Origin: Gammaproteobacteria bacterium
Lineage (GTDB): Bacteria; Pseudomonadota; Gammaproteobacteria; Pseudomonadales; Azotimanducaceae
Length of the DNA stretch: 64,000 bases
Direction: 5' to 3'
Assembly: GCA_009840305.1 (NCBI GenBank)
Contig: VXNY01000031.1
Coordinates: forward strand, 186,001 to 250,000
Below are positions 54,773 to 63,104 of the stretch, piece after piece. A program made the position numbers and the translations under genes. Below the pieces are notes generated by a model that was not told the DNA's origin, made no database searches, and saw only the letters and a program-made list of their open reading frames with translations. The first letter of the stretch is position 1, and each line of letters begins with the position of its first letter.

Positions 54773-56032
54773 CTAATTTACCACCTTCACTGGCATGCCA
54801 TTTTCAAATCTAGCTAGATCGAGCTGTTCTAAATTACTCACCACTCTCGCTCCTCGCTCAAAATCGTTGACCAACCGAGTTAAACCAGCGGGAGTTTTAG
54901 TCAAGAATTCAACATGCTTACGACGGATCGTACCTTGTTCGATCAACCAAACGTAGTGTTGTCCATCTTCGACCACCACCGCAGTTGGCGGAACGTCCGC
55001 ACCCAATGGTGAATCTTCGTTTGATACAAAAGTTGTACCTTCTTCATAAAAAGACACTTTGACAGCCATGTCGGGTAACACTCTGGAATCACGTTCAAGA
55101 AACGCAATTCGCACACGAACCGTTGATCTTGCACGATCTGCTGTCGGAATGATAGCAATCACTTCTGCTGGCAGCTGAGTGTTCGGATAAGAAACCAGAG
55201 TAACAGTTGCTGGTTGACCCGGAGACACTCTGTTGATGTACTTTTCGTTAACGTCGACTTGAACTTCAATCGAATCCATATCAACGATCGTACAAATCCC
55301 TGTGCGGGTAAAACCTCCTCCCGCAGAAACAGGTGAAATCATCTCTCCTGGTTGTGCGGCTTTTGCAATCACGACACCTTTAAACGGGGCACGAATGTTG
55401 GTATCTTCGAGTTCTTGTTCTCGTAAGGTCACGTTTTTTTGAGCGACTTCAACGCTCTTCTTAAGTCTCTGTTTTTGTGCCTCGAAGCCATCAAGTCTTA
55501 ATTGCGTTTGATCAACCTCGTCTTGGCTTACCAGAGCGTCGACGACAAGTTTTCTAACCCGTTCAACGTCTAATTCAGACTGTTTGATTCTTACATCGAT
55601 TTCGTCAATCGAGGCACGAATTTCTTCAACTTGGGCTCGCGCAAGCTCAAGATTGGTTTGCTGACGACTGTCATCTAGAGTCGCTAACAATTCATTGTTT
55701 TCAACTAGCATCCCCTCTTCAATGTATACCGCAGCGACTCTGCCGGTAGTCTTCGAACTAACGGTTGTTTGTCGGCGCGCTACAACGTAGCCCGTCCCCT
55801 CCAGAACGGTACTCTCCGAGGCTTGTGTAGTTGCAACTCTCACTACTGCGGCTTCTACTTCCAAAACTCCACGCTCGGAGAAAAAGAACCAATAGCCAGC
55901 AAATAACGAAGGTCCTGCAATCACGGCGATGATCAAAAACAAGAGCCAAGGACGTGAAGACTTTCCCTTCGACGATCGGTCGATACGGAGTCCGTGAACT
56001 TTTTGTTCGAGTTCGTTACTCGCGTCCGTCAT
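54773..56032 (-). CDS. Efflux periplasmic adaptor subunit (HlyD/MacA-like)
   Basis: A 419-residue adaptor with one N-terminal membrane anchor (PWLLFLIIAVIAGPSLFAGY). The first lipoyl half (RVAAVYIEEGMLVENNELLATLDD), coiled coil (about 110-190), second half (NIRAPFKGVVIAKAAQPGE), beta-barrel (VDVNEKYINRVSPGQPATV) and membrane-proximal domain (AVVVEDGQHYVWLI) follow in order. It is the first gene of the operon adaptor-ATPase-permease-permease. No outer-membrane channel is encoded here. Confidence 0.9.
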   Translation of the reverse strand: MTDASNELEQKVHGLRIDRSSKGKSSRPWLLFLIIAVIAGPSLFAGYWFFFSERGVLEVEAAVVRVATTQASESTVLEGTGYVVARRQTTVSSKTTGRVAAVYIEEGMLVENNELLATLDDSRQQTNLELARAQVEEIRASIDEIDVRIKQSELDVERVRKLVVDALVSQDEVDQTQLRLDGFEAQKQRLKKSVEVAQKNVTLREQELEDTNIRAPFKGVVIAKAAQPGEMISPVSAGGGFTRTGICTIVDMDSIEVQVDVNEKYINRVSPGQPATVTLVSYPNTQLPAEVIAIIPTADRARSTVRVRIAFLERDSRVLPDMAVKVSFYEEGTTFVSNEDSPLGADVPPTAVVVEDGQHYVWLIEQGTIRRKHVEFLTKTPAGLTRLVNDFERGARVVSNLEQLDLARFENGMPVKVVN

Positions 56033-56149
56033 TCTTTATCGAAATGCAGATTGAATCAGCCTCATCAACAGGGTAAACCAAACCGGAAGACTCAATGTCA
56101 CCCACGATTGATTCGGTCGCTAGATAGTTGAGAATAAATGATTTACAAT

Positions 56150-56161
56150 GTGCTTAAGCAC
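56150..56161. promoter_or_regulatory. Perfect 12-bp palindrome upstream of the exporter operon
   Basis: GTGCTTAAGCAC is a perfect palindrome. It lies about 118 bp upstream of the adaptor start and some 30 bp downstream of a minus-strand TATAAT (56189-56194), a typical repressor position. The 270-bp region 56033-56302 holds no gene. Confidence 0.3.
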
Positions 56162-56302
56162 TGCCCAGAGGCGAAGTTTAGTTTGGAAATTATAGAGACC
56201 AATCATAGTATAACTGTACATGAAATCATAGACTTCATTTCTCGTTGGAACCCCAATTGACAATGCAGTCGTAGTCTGTCCGCGGCACTCGACGGCAAAA
56301 CA

Positions 56303-57820
56303 TCAAAGATTGGTAACTGGAATATCTGAACTCAATTCGACTCGCCAACTTTTTGGACCTTGTTCATGGACGGAATTTCCCTGAGTATCTACTGCGACCA
56401 TAACAGGCATATCACGAACTTCAAACTCGTGAATCGCTTCCATTCCTAGCTCTTCAAAAGCAATCCGCCGAGCTCCCACAATCGACTTGGAAATAAGGTA
56501 TGCAGCTCCACCCACTGCAATGAGGTATACTGCGCGGTGCTTCGCGATATCCCGACAGGTCTGAGCGCTACGTTCGGCTTTACCAATCATGCCCAGCAAA
56601 CCGGTACCCAGAATTTGATCGGTGAATCTGTCCATTCTCGTCGCTGTCGTAGGACCCGCCGGCCCAATGACTTCGTCCCGTACACTATCAACCGGTCCAA
56701 CGTAGTACAAGAATCGACCGTTCAGATCAACGGGAAGAGATTGACCACTATCCAATAAGTCGCATAGTCGTTTGTGTGCGGCATCGCGTCCGGTAAGAAT
56801 CTTACCCGACAACAATACGACTTCCCCTACGCGCCAATCTTGAATAGCTTCTTTCGAGAGTGCCTCTAAATTTACTCGGCGTGCGTTAGCTTCGGCCTCA
56901 TAATCTAAATCTGGCCATAGAGAAAAGTCTGGTGGCGTAAATTGGGCAACACCTGACCCATCGAGTTCAAACTGAACATGTCTCGTGGCAATGCAGTTCG
57001 GAATCACTGCTACAGGCTTATTTGCCGCGTGTGTTGGGTAGTCGCGCACCTTTACATCTAAAACAGTCGTGAGTCCACCCAATCCCTGCGCGCCGATGCC
57101 TAGTGCATTTACACGAGCATATAGTTCAAGGCGAATTTCTTCCGCTCGATTCGACGGTCCTTTTTCTATTAAGTCCTGAATGTCAATTGGTTCCATCAGA
57201 CTCTCTTTCGCCAACAGCATCGCTTTCTCTGGACTACCTCCGATTCCAACTCCGAGCATCCCCGGAGGACACCACCCTGAACCCATTTCTGGAACGACTT
57301 TGAGAATCCAATCCACTACAGAGGACGACGATTCGAGAACAGTAAACTTCGCTTTGTGCTCGCTCCCACCGCCCTTTGCGGACACCTCAACAACTACAGT
57401 GTCTCCGGGCACGATTTTGGTGTGAATAACGGCTGGCGTGTTGTCCTTGGTGTTCTTCCTTGCACCATCAGGATCTGCAAGCACCGAACCTCGCAAAGGA
57501 TTGTCTGTGTTCAAATACGCACGACGAACTCCATCATTCACCATGTCATCAATGCTACGGTCCGTATCCCATCGTACATGCATACCTACTTCTAGAAAGA
57601 CTATTACTATTCCGGTATCTTGACAAATCGGTCGTTTACCCAAATAACACATGCGTGAGTTAACCAACACTTGGCGGATCGCATCTTTTGCTGCCCGGGC
57701 TTCTTCTCGTTCCCACGCGGCTACCATAGCCCGGATAAAATCGGGAGGATGGTAGTAGGAAACGTACTGCAAGGCGTCAGCGACGCTCTGAATGAGATGC
57801 TCTTCTTTGATCACTGCCAT
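56303..57820 (-). CDS. Class I fumarate hydratase
   Basis: A 505-residue iron-sulfur fumarase (FumA/FumB type). The three cluster Cys are visible in KRPICQDTG, VIPNCIATRHVQFELDG and SAQTCRDIAKHRAVYL. GPAGPTTATRMDRFTDQIL belongs to the C-terminal beta-domain. It interconverts fumarate and malate in the TCA cycle. The ATG at 57820 (MAVIKEEHLIQSV) is preferred to an in-frame GTG four codons upstream, which lacks a better ribosome site. Class I enzymes are oxygen-sensitive; whether a class II enzyme exists elsewhere is unknown. Confidence 0.94.
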   Translation of the reverse strand: MAVIKEEHLIQSVADALQYVSYYHPPDFIRAMVAAWEREEARAAKDAIRQVLVNSRMCYLGKRPICQDTGIVIVFLEVGMHVRWDTDRSIDDMVNDGVRRAYLNTDNPLRGSVLADPDGARKNTKDNTPAVIHTKIVPGDTVVVEVSAKGGGSEHKAKFTVLESSSSVVDWILKVVPEMGSGWCPPGMLGVGIGGSPEKAMLLAKESLMEPIDIQDLIEKGPSNRAEEIRLELYARVNALGIGAQGLGGLTTVLDVKVRDYPTHAANKPVAVIPNCIATRHVQFELDGSGVAQFTPPDFSLWPDLDYEAEANARRVNLEALSKEAIQDWRVGEVVLLSGKILTGRDAAHKRLCDLLDSGQSLPVDLNGRFLYYVGPVDSVRDEVIGPAGPTTATRMDRFTDQILGTGLLGMIGKAERSAQTCRDIAKHRAVYLIAVGGAAYLISKSIVGARRIAFEELGMEAIHEFEVRDMPVMVAVDTQGNSVHEQGPKSWRVELSSDIPVTNL

Positions 57821-58000
57821 ACAATTTTTCACTACGTCGCAATAACACAGAAAGGAATAATATTTTTTTTGAGATGTAGAACCTTCTTAAGCTCGTCGAA
57901 TTAAATATGTGTGTAGTAGAACATGTTACAAGAAAGGTCGAACACAAGAACTTGTCCCTATAAATATGGGAAATCCGAATCCGGTTACGAGACGTAGAGT

Positions 58001-58582
58001 GTGAAACATTTTTTTAAGTACCAGTGCTTGGTAGGAATGTGTGTGTTAGGCGTCGTAGGAATGGGTGGTTGCGCGAGTGTGTCCGAACTAAGAATTATCC
58101 AGCGAACTTTCACTATTGAAGCACCAAAAGAATTGGTTTGGAACGGCGCTCTACACTATTTCTCTGTCGAGAAAATTCCTATCTTTAAGGTGGAAAGAGA
58201 CCGTGGAGTCATCCACGCAAGAAAAACAATTCGATCGTCACGCATCAAAGACAAGTACGCAGAATGTCCAAAGGGATACGTACAACGAAACCGACGCACG
58301 ACAACGATCATTTCTCTGACAGAGTCCAGTAAACACATGACAAAAATAAGAATAGACCTCCAATTCCAAGGAGAATATACCGCCTCGACGATTTATGGAG
58401 TGAACCTCGGTACCAAGTTCTATGACTGTGTGTCGACTGGAGCTGGGGAAAGAGAAATTTTCGAGGAAATCTTCGACTATGTTACTTCCAGACCCAGTTT
58501 TCCACGAGTTGCTAAAGTTCAGGATGAACAGGTCAATCCCATCACGGTGGAACTTCGGCAAGTTTCACCTAGAGATTTTTGA
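58001..58582 (+). CDS. Lipoprotein of unknown function
   Basis: A 193-residue protein with a type II signal peptide: LGVVGMGGCASV gives the lipidated Cys24. The mature part contains TFTIEAPKELVWNGALHYFSV and IPIFKVERDRGVIHARK, a pattern of an NPP-SBP/START-like alpha-beta lipoprotein domain (EAPKELVW resembles the opening of SRPBCC proteins). I cannot name the family firmly. The start is GTG at 58001. It is divergent from fumarase. Confidence 0.65.
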   Translation: MKHFFKYQCLVGMCVLGVVGMGGCASVSELRIIQRTFTIEAPKELVWNGALHYFSVEKIPIFKVERDRGVIHARKTIRSSRIKDKYAECPKGYVQRNRRTTTIISLTESSKHMTKIRIDLQFQGEYTASTIYGVNLGTKFYDCVSTGAGEREIFEEIFDYVTSRPSFPRVAKVQDEQVNPITVELRQVSPRDF

Positions 58583-58694
58583 AACAAGTTCAATAAACGT
58601 TGCCATTGGTGGGTCTAAAGCTGTCAAATCACGGGGACCTGAACCAATACCTTATAGCCTTTTGCGTTTCACATACATACCACGTCGTTAGTTT

Positions 58695-59297
58695 GTGCAG
58701 GGTCATCCTTACCGATTGAGTAATTCACTCCCGCGGAAATTCTTCGAGATACCTGCTTTAGAACTAGCAAGCAAATTGATCGGATGCTTGTTGGTTAGTC
58801 GTATCAACGACGAGTACACTGCAGGTTTGATCGTTGAAACAGAAGCTTATCTCTCAGCTAATGATCCTGCGTCTCACGCGGCACGCGGGAGAACACCGCG
58901 AACTGCCATTCAATGGGGACCACCAGGCTTTACTTACGTGTATCTAATTTATGGTATGTATCACTGCATGAACATCGTTTCTGATTCAGAAGGTACCGCA
59001 GGGTGTGTGTTGCTTCGCGCCCTTGAACCGATTCATGGACTCGAGACTATGAGACTCCGCCGTCCGCACGCAAAAAACGATTTCCAACTGTGCAATGGTC
59101 CAGGCAAACTTACTGCGGCACTCGGAGTGAAAAGGCAACACAACGGGATTGATCTCACTCAGGAACTGCTCTTCGTTTGTAATCATGAAAAGAATCAAAA
59201 TTTTGATGTCTCCCAGTCGTCGCGAATTGGTCTTACAGAAGGTCTTGAGCTACCGTATCGGTTCTATGTAAACTGCAATCCGTTTGTGAGTCGATGA
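58695..59297 (+). CDS. DNA-3-methyladenine glycosylase (AAG/MPG type)
   Basis: A 200-residue base-excision repair enzyme. LASKLIGCLLVSR, IVETEAYLSANDPASHAARG (with the catalytic Glu), TYVYLIYGMYHCMNIV and LCNGPGKLTAALG are the usual AAG motifs. It excises alkylated purines such as 3-methyladenine and hypoxanthine. This is the mammalian-like type II family, not AlkA or Tag. The start is GTG at 58695. Confidence 0.93.
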   Translation: MQGHPYRLSNSLPRKFFEIPALELASKLIGCLLVSRINDEYTAGLIVETEAYLSANDPASHAARGRTPRTAIQWGPPGFTYVYLIYGMYHCMNIVSDSEGTAGCVLLRALEPIHGLETMRLRRPHAKNDFQLCNGPGKLTAALGVKRQHNGIDLTQELLFVCNHEKNQNFDVSQSSRIGLTEGLELPYRFYVNCNPFVSR

Positions 59298-59401
59298 GTG
59301 CCATTTACACTCTGCCTTCGTTCAAATTAACACGCTCAATCATAGAGTTTGAAACACTATAATGAAAAGTTGATCGCATCGAAACTTGAGGGGTGTTTGT
59401 A

Positions 59402-60625
59402 TTGTCATCGATGACTGAAAAGGCCGCTACTGCCCGCATACCGATTCACACTAGAGAAGTACTTTCAACCAGCGATACGGTCAAGCGGTTAGATGCAATC
59501 GATACTTCGGCTTGGAGCGTTCATATTGAAGCGATGAAACGCAAGCAAGCTGGTGAAGCCATTATTCCTCTTTCTATCGGTGATCCTGACTTTCCGACGC
59601 CCAGCTACATCATCGAAGGCGTCATCGACGCACTAAAGAAAGAACGCACACATTATTCCGATTCGGCGGGTGAGATGTCGCTACGAAGCGCATTAGCAGA
59701 ACTTGAATGTGGTGTCACAGGTAAGGAGATTAAACCAAAGCAATTTTCGATCTTTAATGGTGCAACATCGGCGATACATGGTACATTGAGCGCGATTGCT
59801 AACCCAGGAGACAACATTGTTACGTGTCAACCGACTTATTTAGGGTACGAATCAACATTTGTTTGCTTGGGCGTTGAACTACGGGCGGCGGCCACAACAC
59901 CGCCCTACTTTCGCTACGATGTGGATCGAACTTTGGAGTTAATCGATGAACGAACGGTTGGTGTTCTGGTCAATACCCCTTCCAATCCAATGGGCAACAT
60001 CGTCCCACCAGAATCACTTATCAGGCTTTACGAGGAATGCCGTCGTAGAAATCTCTGGTTAATCTCTGACGAAGTGTATTCCGTTATGTATTACGAGAAA
60101 AAACACACTTCTTTAGCAAAGTTAGCGCCAGATTTCGACAATGTAGTCGTGATCGACAGTCTTTCTAAATCGCACGCGATGAGCGGCTGGCGAGTTGGAT
60201 GGACTCTGAGCTCGGAGGAATTTGCTAGACAATTGAGGGAAATCGCGCTCGGTACGTTTTTTAGTGGTTGTCCGTTCATCCAAGATGCCGCGACGTTAGC
60301 GTTACTACACGATGAACATGCGGTGGAACGCATGCGAAATGAGTACCGTGCTCGTAGAGATTACACAATGAGTCGTATTGCTCAGATCCCGAAGTTTTCT
60401 GCAGTGTCTCCCGAGGCAGGTATGTTTGTCATGATCGACGTGCACGAACCAAGCGACCAGTTTGCGCGCCGATTACTCGATGGAACTGGTGTTTCGGTTG
60501 TTCCTGGTACTCCTTCTGGAATGGTTACTCGCAGATACGTGAGAATGAGTTTAACTCAACCGATCCCAGTATTAACAGAAGCTTGGGACCGGATCCAAGC
60601 TTGGCTAGAACGCGAATCCTCGTAA
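59402..60625 (+). CDS. Class I/II PLP-dependent aminotransferase (AruH-like)
   Basis: A fold-type I aminotransferase of about 407 residues. SIGDPDFPTPSYI is the N-terminal substrate segment, NGATSAIHGTLSAI the phosphate loop, VNTPSNPMGN the Asn motif, LISDEVYSVMYY the Asp/Tyr motif and DSLSKSHAMSGWRVGW carries the PLP Lys. The SKSHAM-GWRVGW sequence resembles arginine-pyruvate transaminases (AruH), but the substrate is not certain. The TTG at 59402 is favoured because GAGGGG lies 8 nt upstream; ATG at 59411 and GTG at 59393 are alternatives. TATAAT lies at 59358-59363. A pyroglutamyl-peptidase-like gene follows after 64 bp. Confidence 0.85.
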   Translation: MSSMTEKAATARIPIHTREVLSTSDTVKRLDAIDTSAWSVHIEAMKRKQAGEAIIPLSIGDPDFPTPSYIIEGVIDALKKERTHYSDSAGEMSLRSALAELECGVTGKEIKPKQFSIFNGATSAIHGTLSAIANPGDNIVTCQPTYLGYESTFVCLGVELRAAATTPPYFRYDVDRTLELIDERTVGVLVNTPSNPMGNIVPPESLIRLYEECRRRNLWLISDEVYSVMYYEKKHTSLAKLAPDFDNVVVIDSLSKSHAMSGWRVGWTLSSEEFARQLREIALGTFFSGCPFIQDAATLALLHDEHAVERMRNEYRARRDYTMSRIAQIPKFSAVSPEAGMFVMIDVHEPSDQFARRLLDGTGVSVVPGTPSGMVTRRYVRMSLTQPIPVLTEAWDRIQAWLERESS

Positions 60626-60689
60626 ATATCTGACCTCCAGCTAGGCTCTCGTATTTATGCTTGTCCGCATCTAAAAGGGACGAGCTAGA

Positions 60690-61835
60690 ATGACAGTGAT
60701 GATGGAGTTTTGGGAACGTCTGGCTGGCAATAACCCCCAGCATATCCGTGGAAACATCGAGCAGCGAAGGCTGCGCGTTCTTTACCAAGAAGCTCCAAAC
60801 ATCTGTAAACAAATCACTGAATTTGCGGAACGCATAAATCTTGCTCAAGTGGGATTTGGAAGGGTAGCCGATCAAGCCTCGCTAGATCAGATATTGGTTC
60901 GAGAAGCGGAAGCTTTCATCCCAACAATGATGAAGGTATGTTCACATGGTAAGGTGATAGATGATCGTCCTATCTACTGGGGGAGGCTGTTTACTCAGTA
61001 TTTTTTTAACTGGTTCAATCGAGGGTCGGTGCCGCGCGTAGCAAGAACAGACTTGTGCGCAATACACGAACTCACGTCGCGACATTACGCGAACGTAGCA
61101 GCGCAAACAGCCTCCATAAACGAACCTCGAGTCATACTCACGGCGTTTGACCCGTTTCTTCTGAACACCAACATCCAACAGTGTAATCCGTCAGCAAGCA
61201 TCGCGTTGACTCTAGCAGAGATTTACCAAAACTCCATCCCAATCGACGTCTTTATTTTTCCTGTGAGATACCGAGCATTCAACAAAGGTATTGTGGAGCA
61301 AATGCTCAAGCCTCGTTTTGAAAGAGAGCCGCTATTCGTGCTCACTATGAGTAGGGGTCGCGACAACTTTGAATTTGAACGATTCGTCGGCCGACGAAGA
61401 TCATCCACGGCTCTCGACAATCTTGATTACTCTCCTGTGAAAGACGGATGCTATCCACCTTGTCTTTCGAAGTGCCCAGAATTTCTCGAGTTTACCCTGC
61501 CTACTGAGATTTTTGTGGACGTTGAAGGAGCTTGGAAGACACTAGATAATCGAACGGTTATCACCAAGGCACGAGGAAAATTTGAAGCTCAGTCGTTGAA
61601 AGAACTAGAGGGGGAAGTTTGTATTCAAGGATCTGGTGGAGGCTTCTTGTCCAACGAGATCGCCTACCGTACTCGGTTATTGCAAAAACAGATGAACAAG
61701 TCTTTTCCGATTGGGCACTTACATGTTCCCAAAGTTTCGAAATTTTCGCCTAATGAAATGTGGAAGATGGTTCGTCAAACTTCCGATATCTTGGATCGGC
61801 TTCTCGAATATTGTCGTGGACAGCAGAAACCCTAA
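60690..61835 (+). CDS. Pyroglutamyl-peptidase I-like protein with Ser at the nucleophile position
   Basis: A 381-residue protein. Residues 147-350 follow the C15 peptidase pattern: VILTAFDPFLLNTNIQQCNPS resembles the N-terminal GFEPFGG region, LTMSRGRDNFEFERF carries the Glu position (Glu230), GSGGGFLSNEIAYRT aligns with TAGTFVCNxxxY so that Ser321 replaces the catalytic Cys, and IGHLHVP retains His345. The extra roughly 145 N-terminal residues are not found in ordinary Pcp (about 215 residues). It may be a Ser hydrolase, a binding protein or inactive. ATG at 60690, likely co-transcribed with the aminotransferase. Confidence 0.6.
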   Translation: MTVMMEFWERLAGNNPQHIRGNIEQRRLRVLYQEAPNICKQITEFAERINLAQVGFGRVADQASLDQILVREAEAFIPTMMKVCSHGKVIDDRPIYWGRLFTQYFFNWFNRGSVPRVARTDLCAIHELTSRHYANVAAQTASINEPRVILTAFDPFLLNTNIQQCNPSASIALTLAEIYQNSIPIDVFIFPVRYRAFNKGIVEQMLKPRFEREPLFVLTMSRGRDNFEFERFVGRRRSSTALDNLDYSPVKDGCYPPCLSKCPEFLEFTLPTEIFVDVEGAWKTLDNRTVITKARGKFEAQSLKELEGEVCIQGSGGGFLSNEIAYRTRLLQKQMNKSFPIGHLHVPKVSKFSPNEMWKMVRQTSDILDRLLEYCRGQQKP

Positions 61836-61837
61836 AC

Positions 61838-63091
61838 CTATCGTTCCAACGAAATAGTTTTTTCGAGCTGAACCCAACGACCATTCTGGACTTGTGATAA
61901 CCCAGTCACTTTGAGCCCATTGTGATTTTCGGGACTAAAGCTCAGTTTGTACCCCCAAGGATCGGTGTAGTCGTTGATTGACTCTAAGGCTTCAATAAAC
62001 TTGTCCCTTGTCAGGCCGCGACCAGCGATTTCTAGTGCTTTGATAACAAGATCAGCGCCACGATACCCCTCCATGGCACCAACGTCAGGTATTCTGTTAA
62101 AACGTTCTTTGTACTTTTCAAACCACTGAACAGCCTCTTCGTTTTCTTCGGTATCAGGATAGATTCTGGTCATGTGACTTAGCGTGTACATTCCTTCTCC
62201 AGCTCCACTTGGATGTTCCGCTACCACGTTCCCGCCTGCCGCATTACTGCCAACCCAATCGACATCTTCCCATTCAATTTTTCGCGCCGCCCCCAAGATT
62301 CCTAGAGTGTCGACCACCACAGTACCCAAGAGAACAAAGTCACAACCTGCTTCTTTAAAGCGCAACACTGTCGCGGTGAATTCAGTCTCAGTTCGTTCGT
62401 GGGCGGCATACTCGACAATCTCGATTTCCATTTCCTTGGTTTGATCCACCACAGCGTTGTAAACCTCCTGTCCATAATCGTTGTCTATGTACGCTACGCA
62501 AGGGGCAGAATAACCTTTCTCTTCCACGAAGTACTTCACAGCGGTGCGTATCTCGTCATAGTAGATTCCCCGCGCTGTAAACATGAGCCTTCTATACGGT
62601 TCGGCCATTTGGATGGATCCTGTTAGAGGGAACAAATTTGGCACACCGGCTTTAAACTGCTCTTCCATCACATTGAGATTATTCGGTGTGCCCAGAGCTA
62701 ACAACATTGCAAAAATTTTGTCTCGATGAATGAGTTTATTGGCCGCACGAATTGACTCTTGTGGACTATATTGGCTATCTTCGGCGATGAACTTTATCGT
62801 GCGTCCGTGCACACCACCCTCTTCGTTGGCTTCATCGAACCTCATACGAACTCCGTTTACCGATTCCGTACCGTAAATTGAAATAGGTCCAGACAGATCA
62901 GTATGAGTGCCGAACACGATCTCATCATCAGAGACTCCGGTGGTTGTCAACACAATTTCTGTCTCGGAATCCGTTTTCGCATCTGTATCTAAATCAGTAT
63001 CTGGGTCTGATCCTGAATCTCGGGAGCAACCCGAAACAAGCAAAAATAGACAGACACTGCCTATACAAACAATTTTGAACAAAGTTTTCAT
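61838..63091 (-). CDS. ABC transporter substrate-binding lipoprotein (branched-chain amino acid type)
   Basis: A 417-residue type I periplasmic binding protein. The lipobox LLVSGCSRD places the lipid at Cys22. A very acidic Asp/Thr/Ser spacer (DSGSDPDTDLDTDAKTDSE) follows, then the two-lobed LivJ-like fold (FGTHTDLSGPISIYGTESVNG, AEDSQYSPQESIRAANKLI, CVAYIDNDYGQEVYNAVVD). LivJ-like proteins bind amino acids, amides, urea or aromatic acids. An acyl-CoA synthetase lies directly upstream, a common pairing where an imported acid is CoA-activated; that is inference. Confidence 0.88.
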   Translation of the reverse strand: MKTLFKIVCIGSVCLFLLVSGCSRDSGSDPDTDLDTDAKTDSETEIVLTTTGVSDDEIVFGTHTDLSGPISIYGTESVNGVRMRFDEANEEGGVHGRTIKFIAEDSQYSPQESIRAANKLIHRDKIFAMLLALGTPNNLNVMEEQFKAGVPNLFPLTGSIQMAEPYRRLMFTARGIYYDEIRTAVKYFVEEKGYSAPCVAYIDNDYGQEVYNAVVDQTKEMEIEIVEYAAHERTETEFTATVLRFKEAGCDFVLLGTVVVDTLGILGAARKIEWEDVDWVGSNAAGGNVVAEHPSGAGEGMYTLSHMTRIYPDTEENEEAVQWFEKYKERFNRIPDVGAMEGYRGADLVIKALEIAGRGLTRDKFIEALESINDYTDPWGYKLSFSPENHNGLKVTGLSQVQNGRWVQLEKTISLER

Positions 63092-63104
63092 AGATAAAAC
63101 CCCA

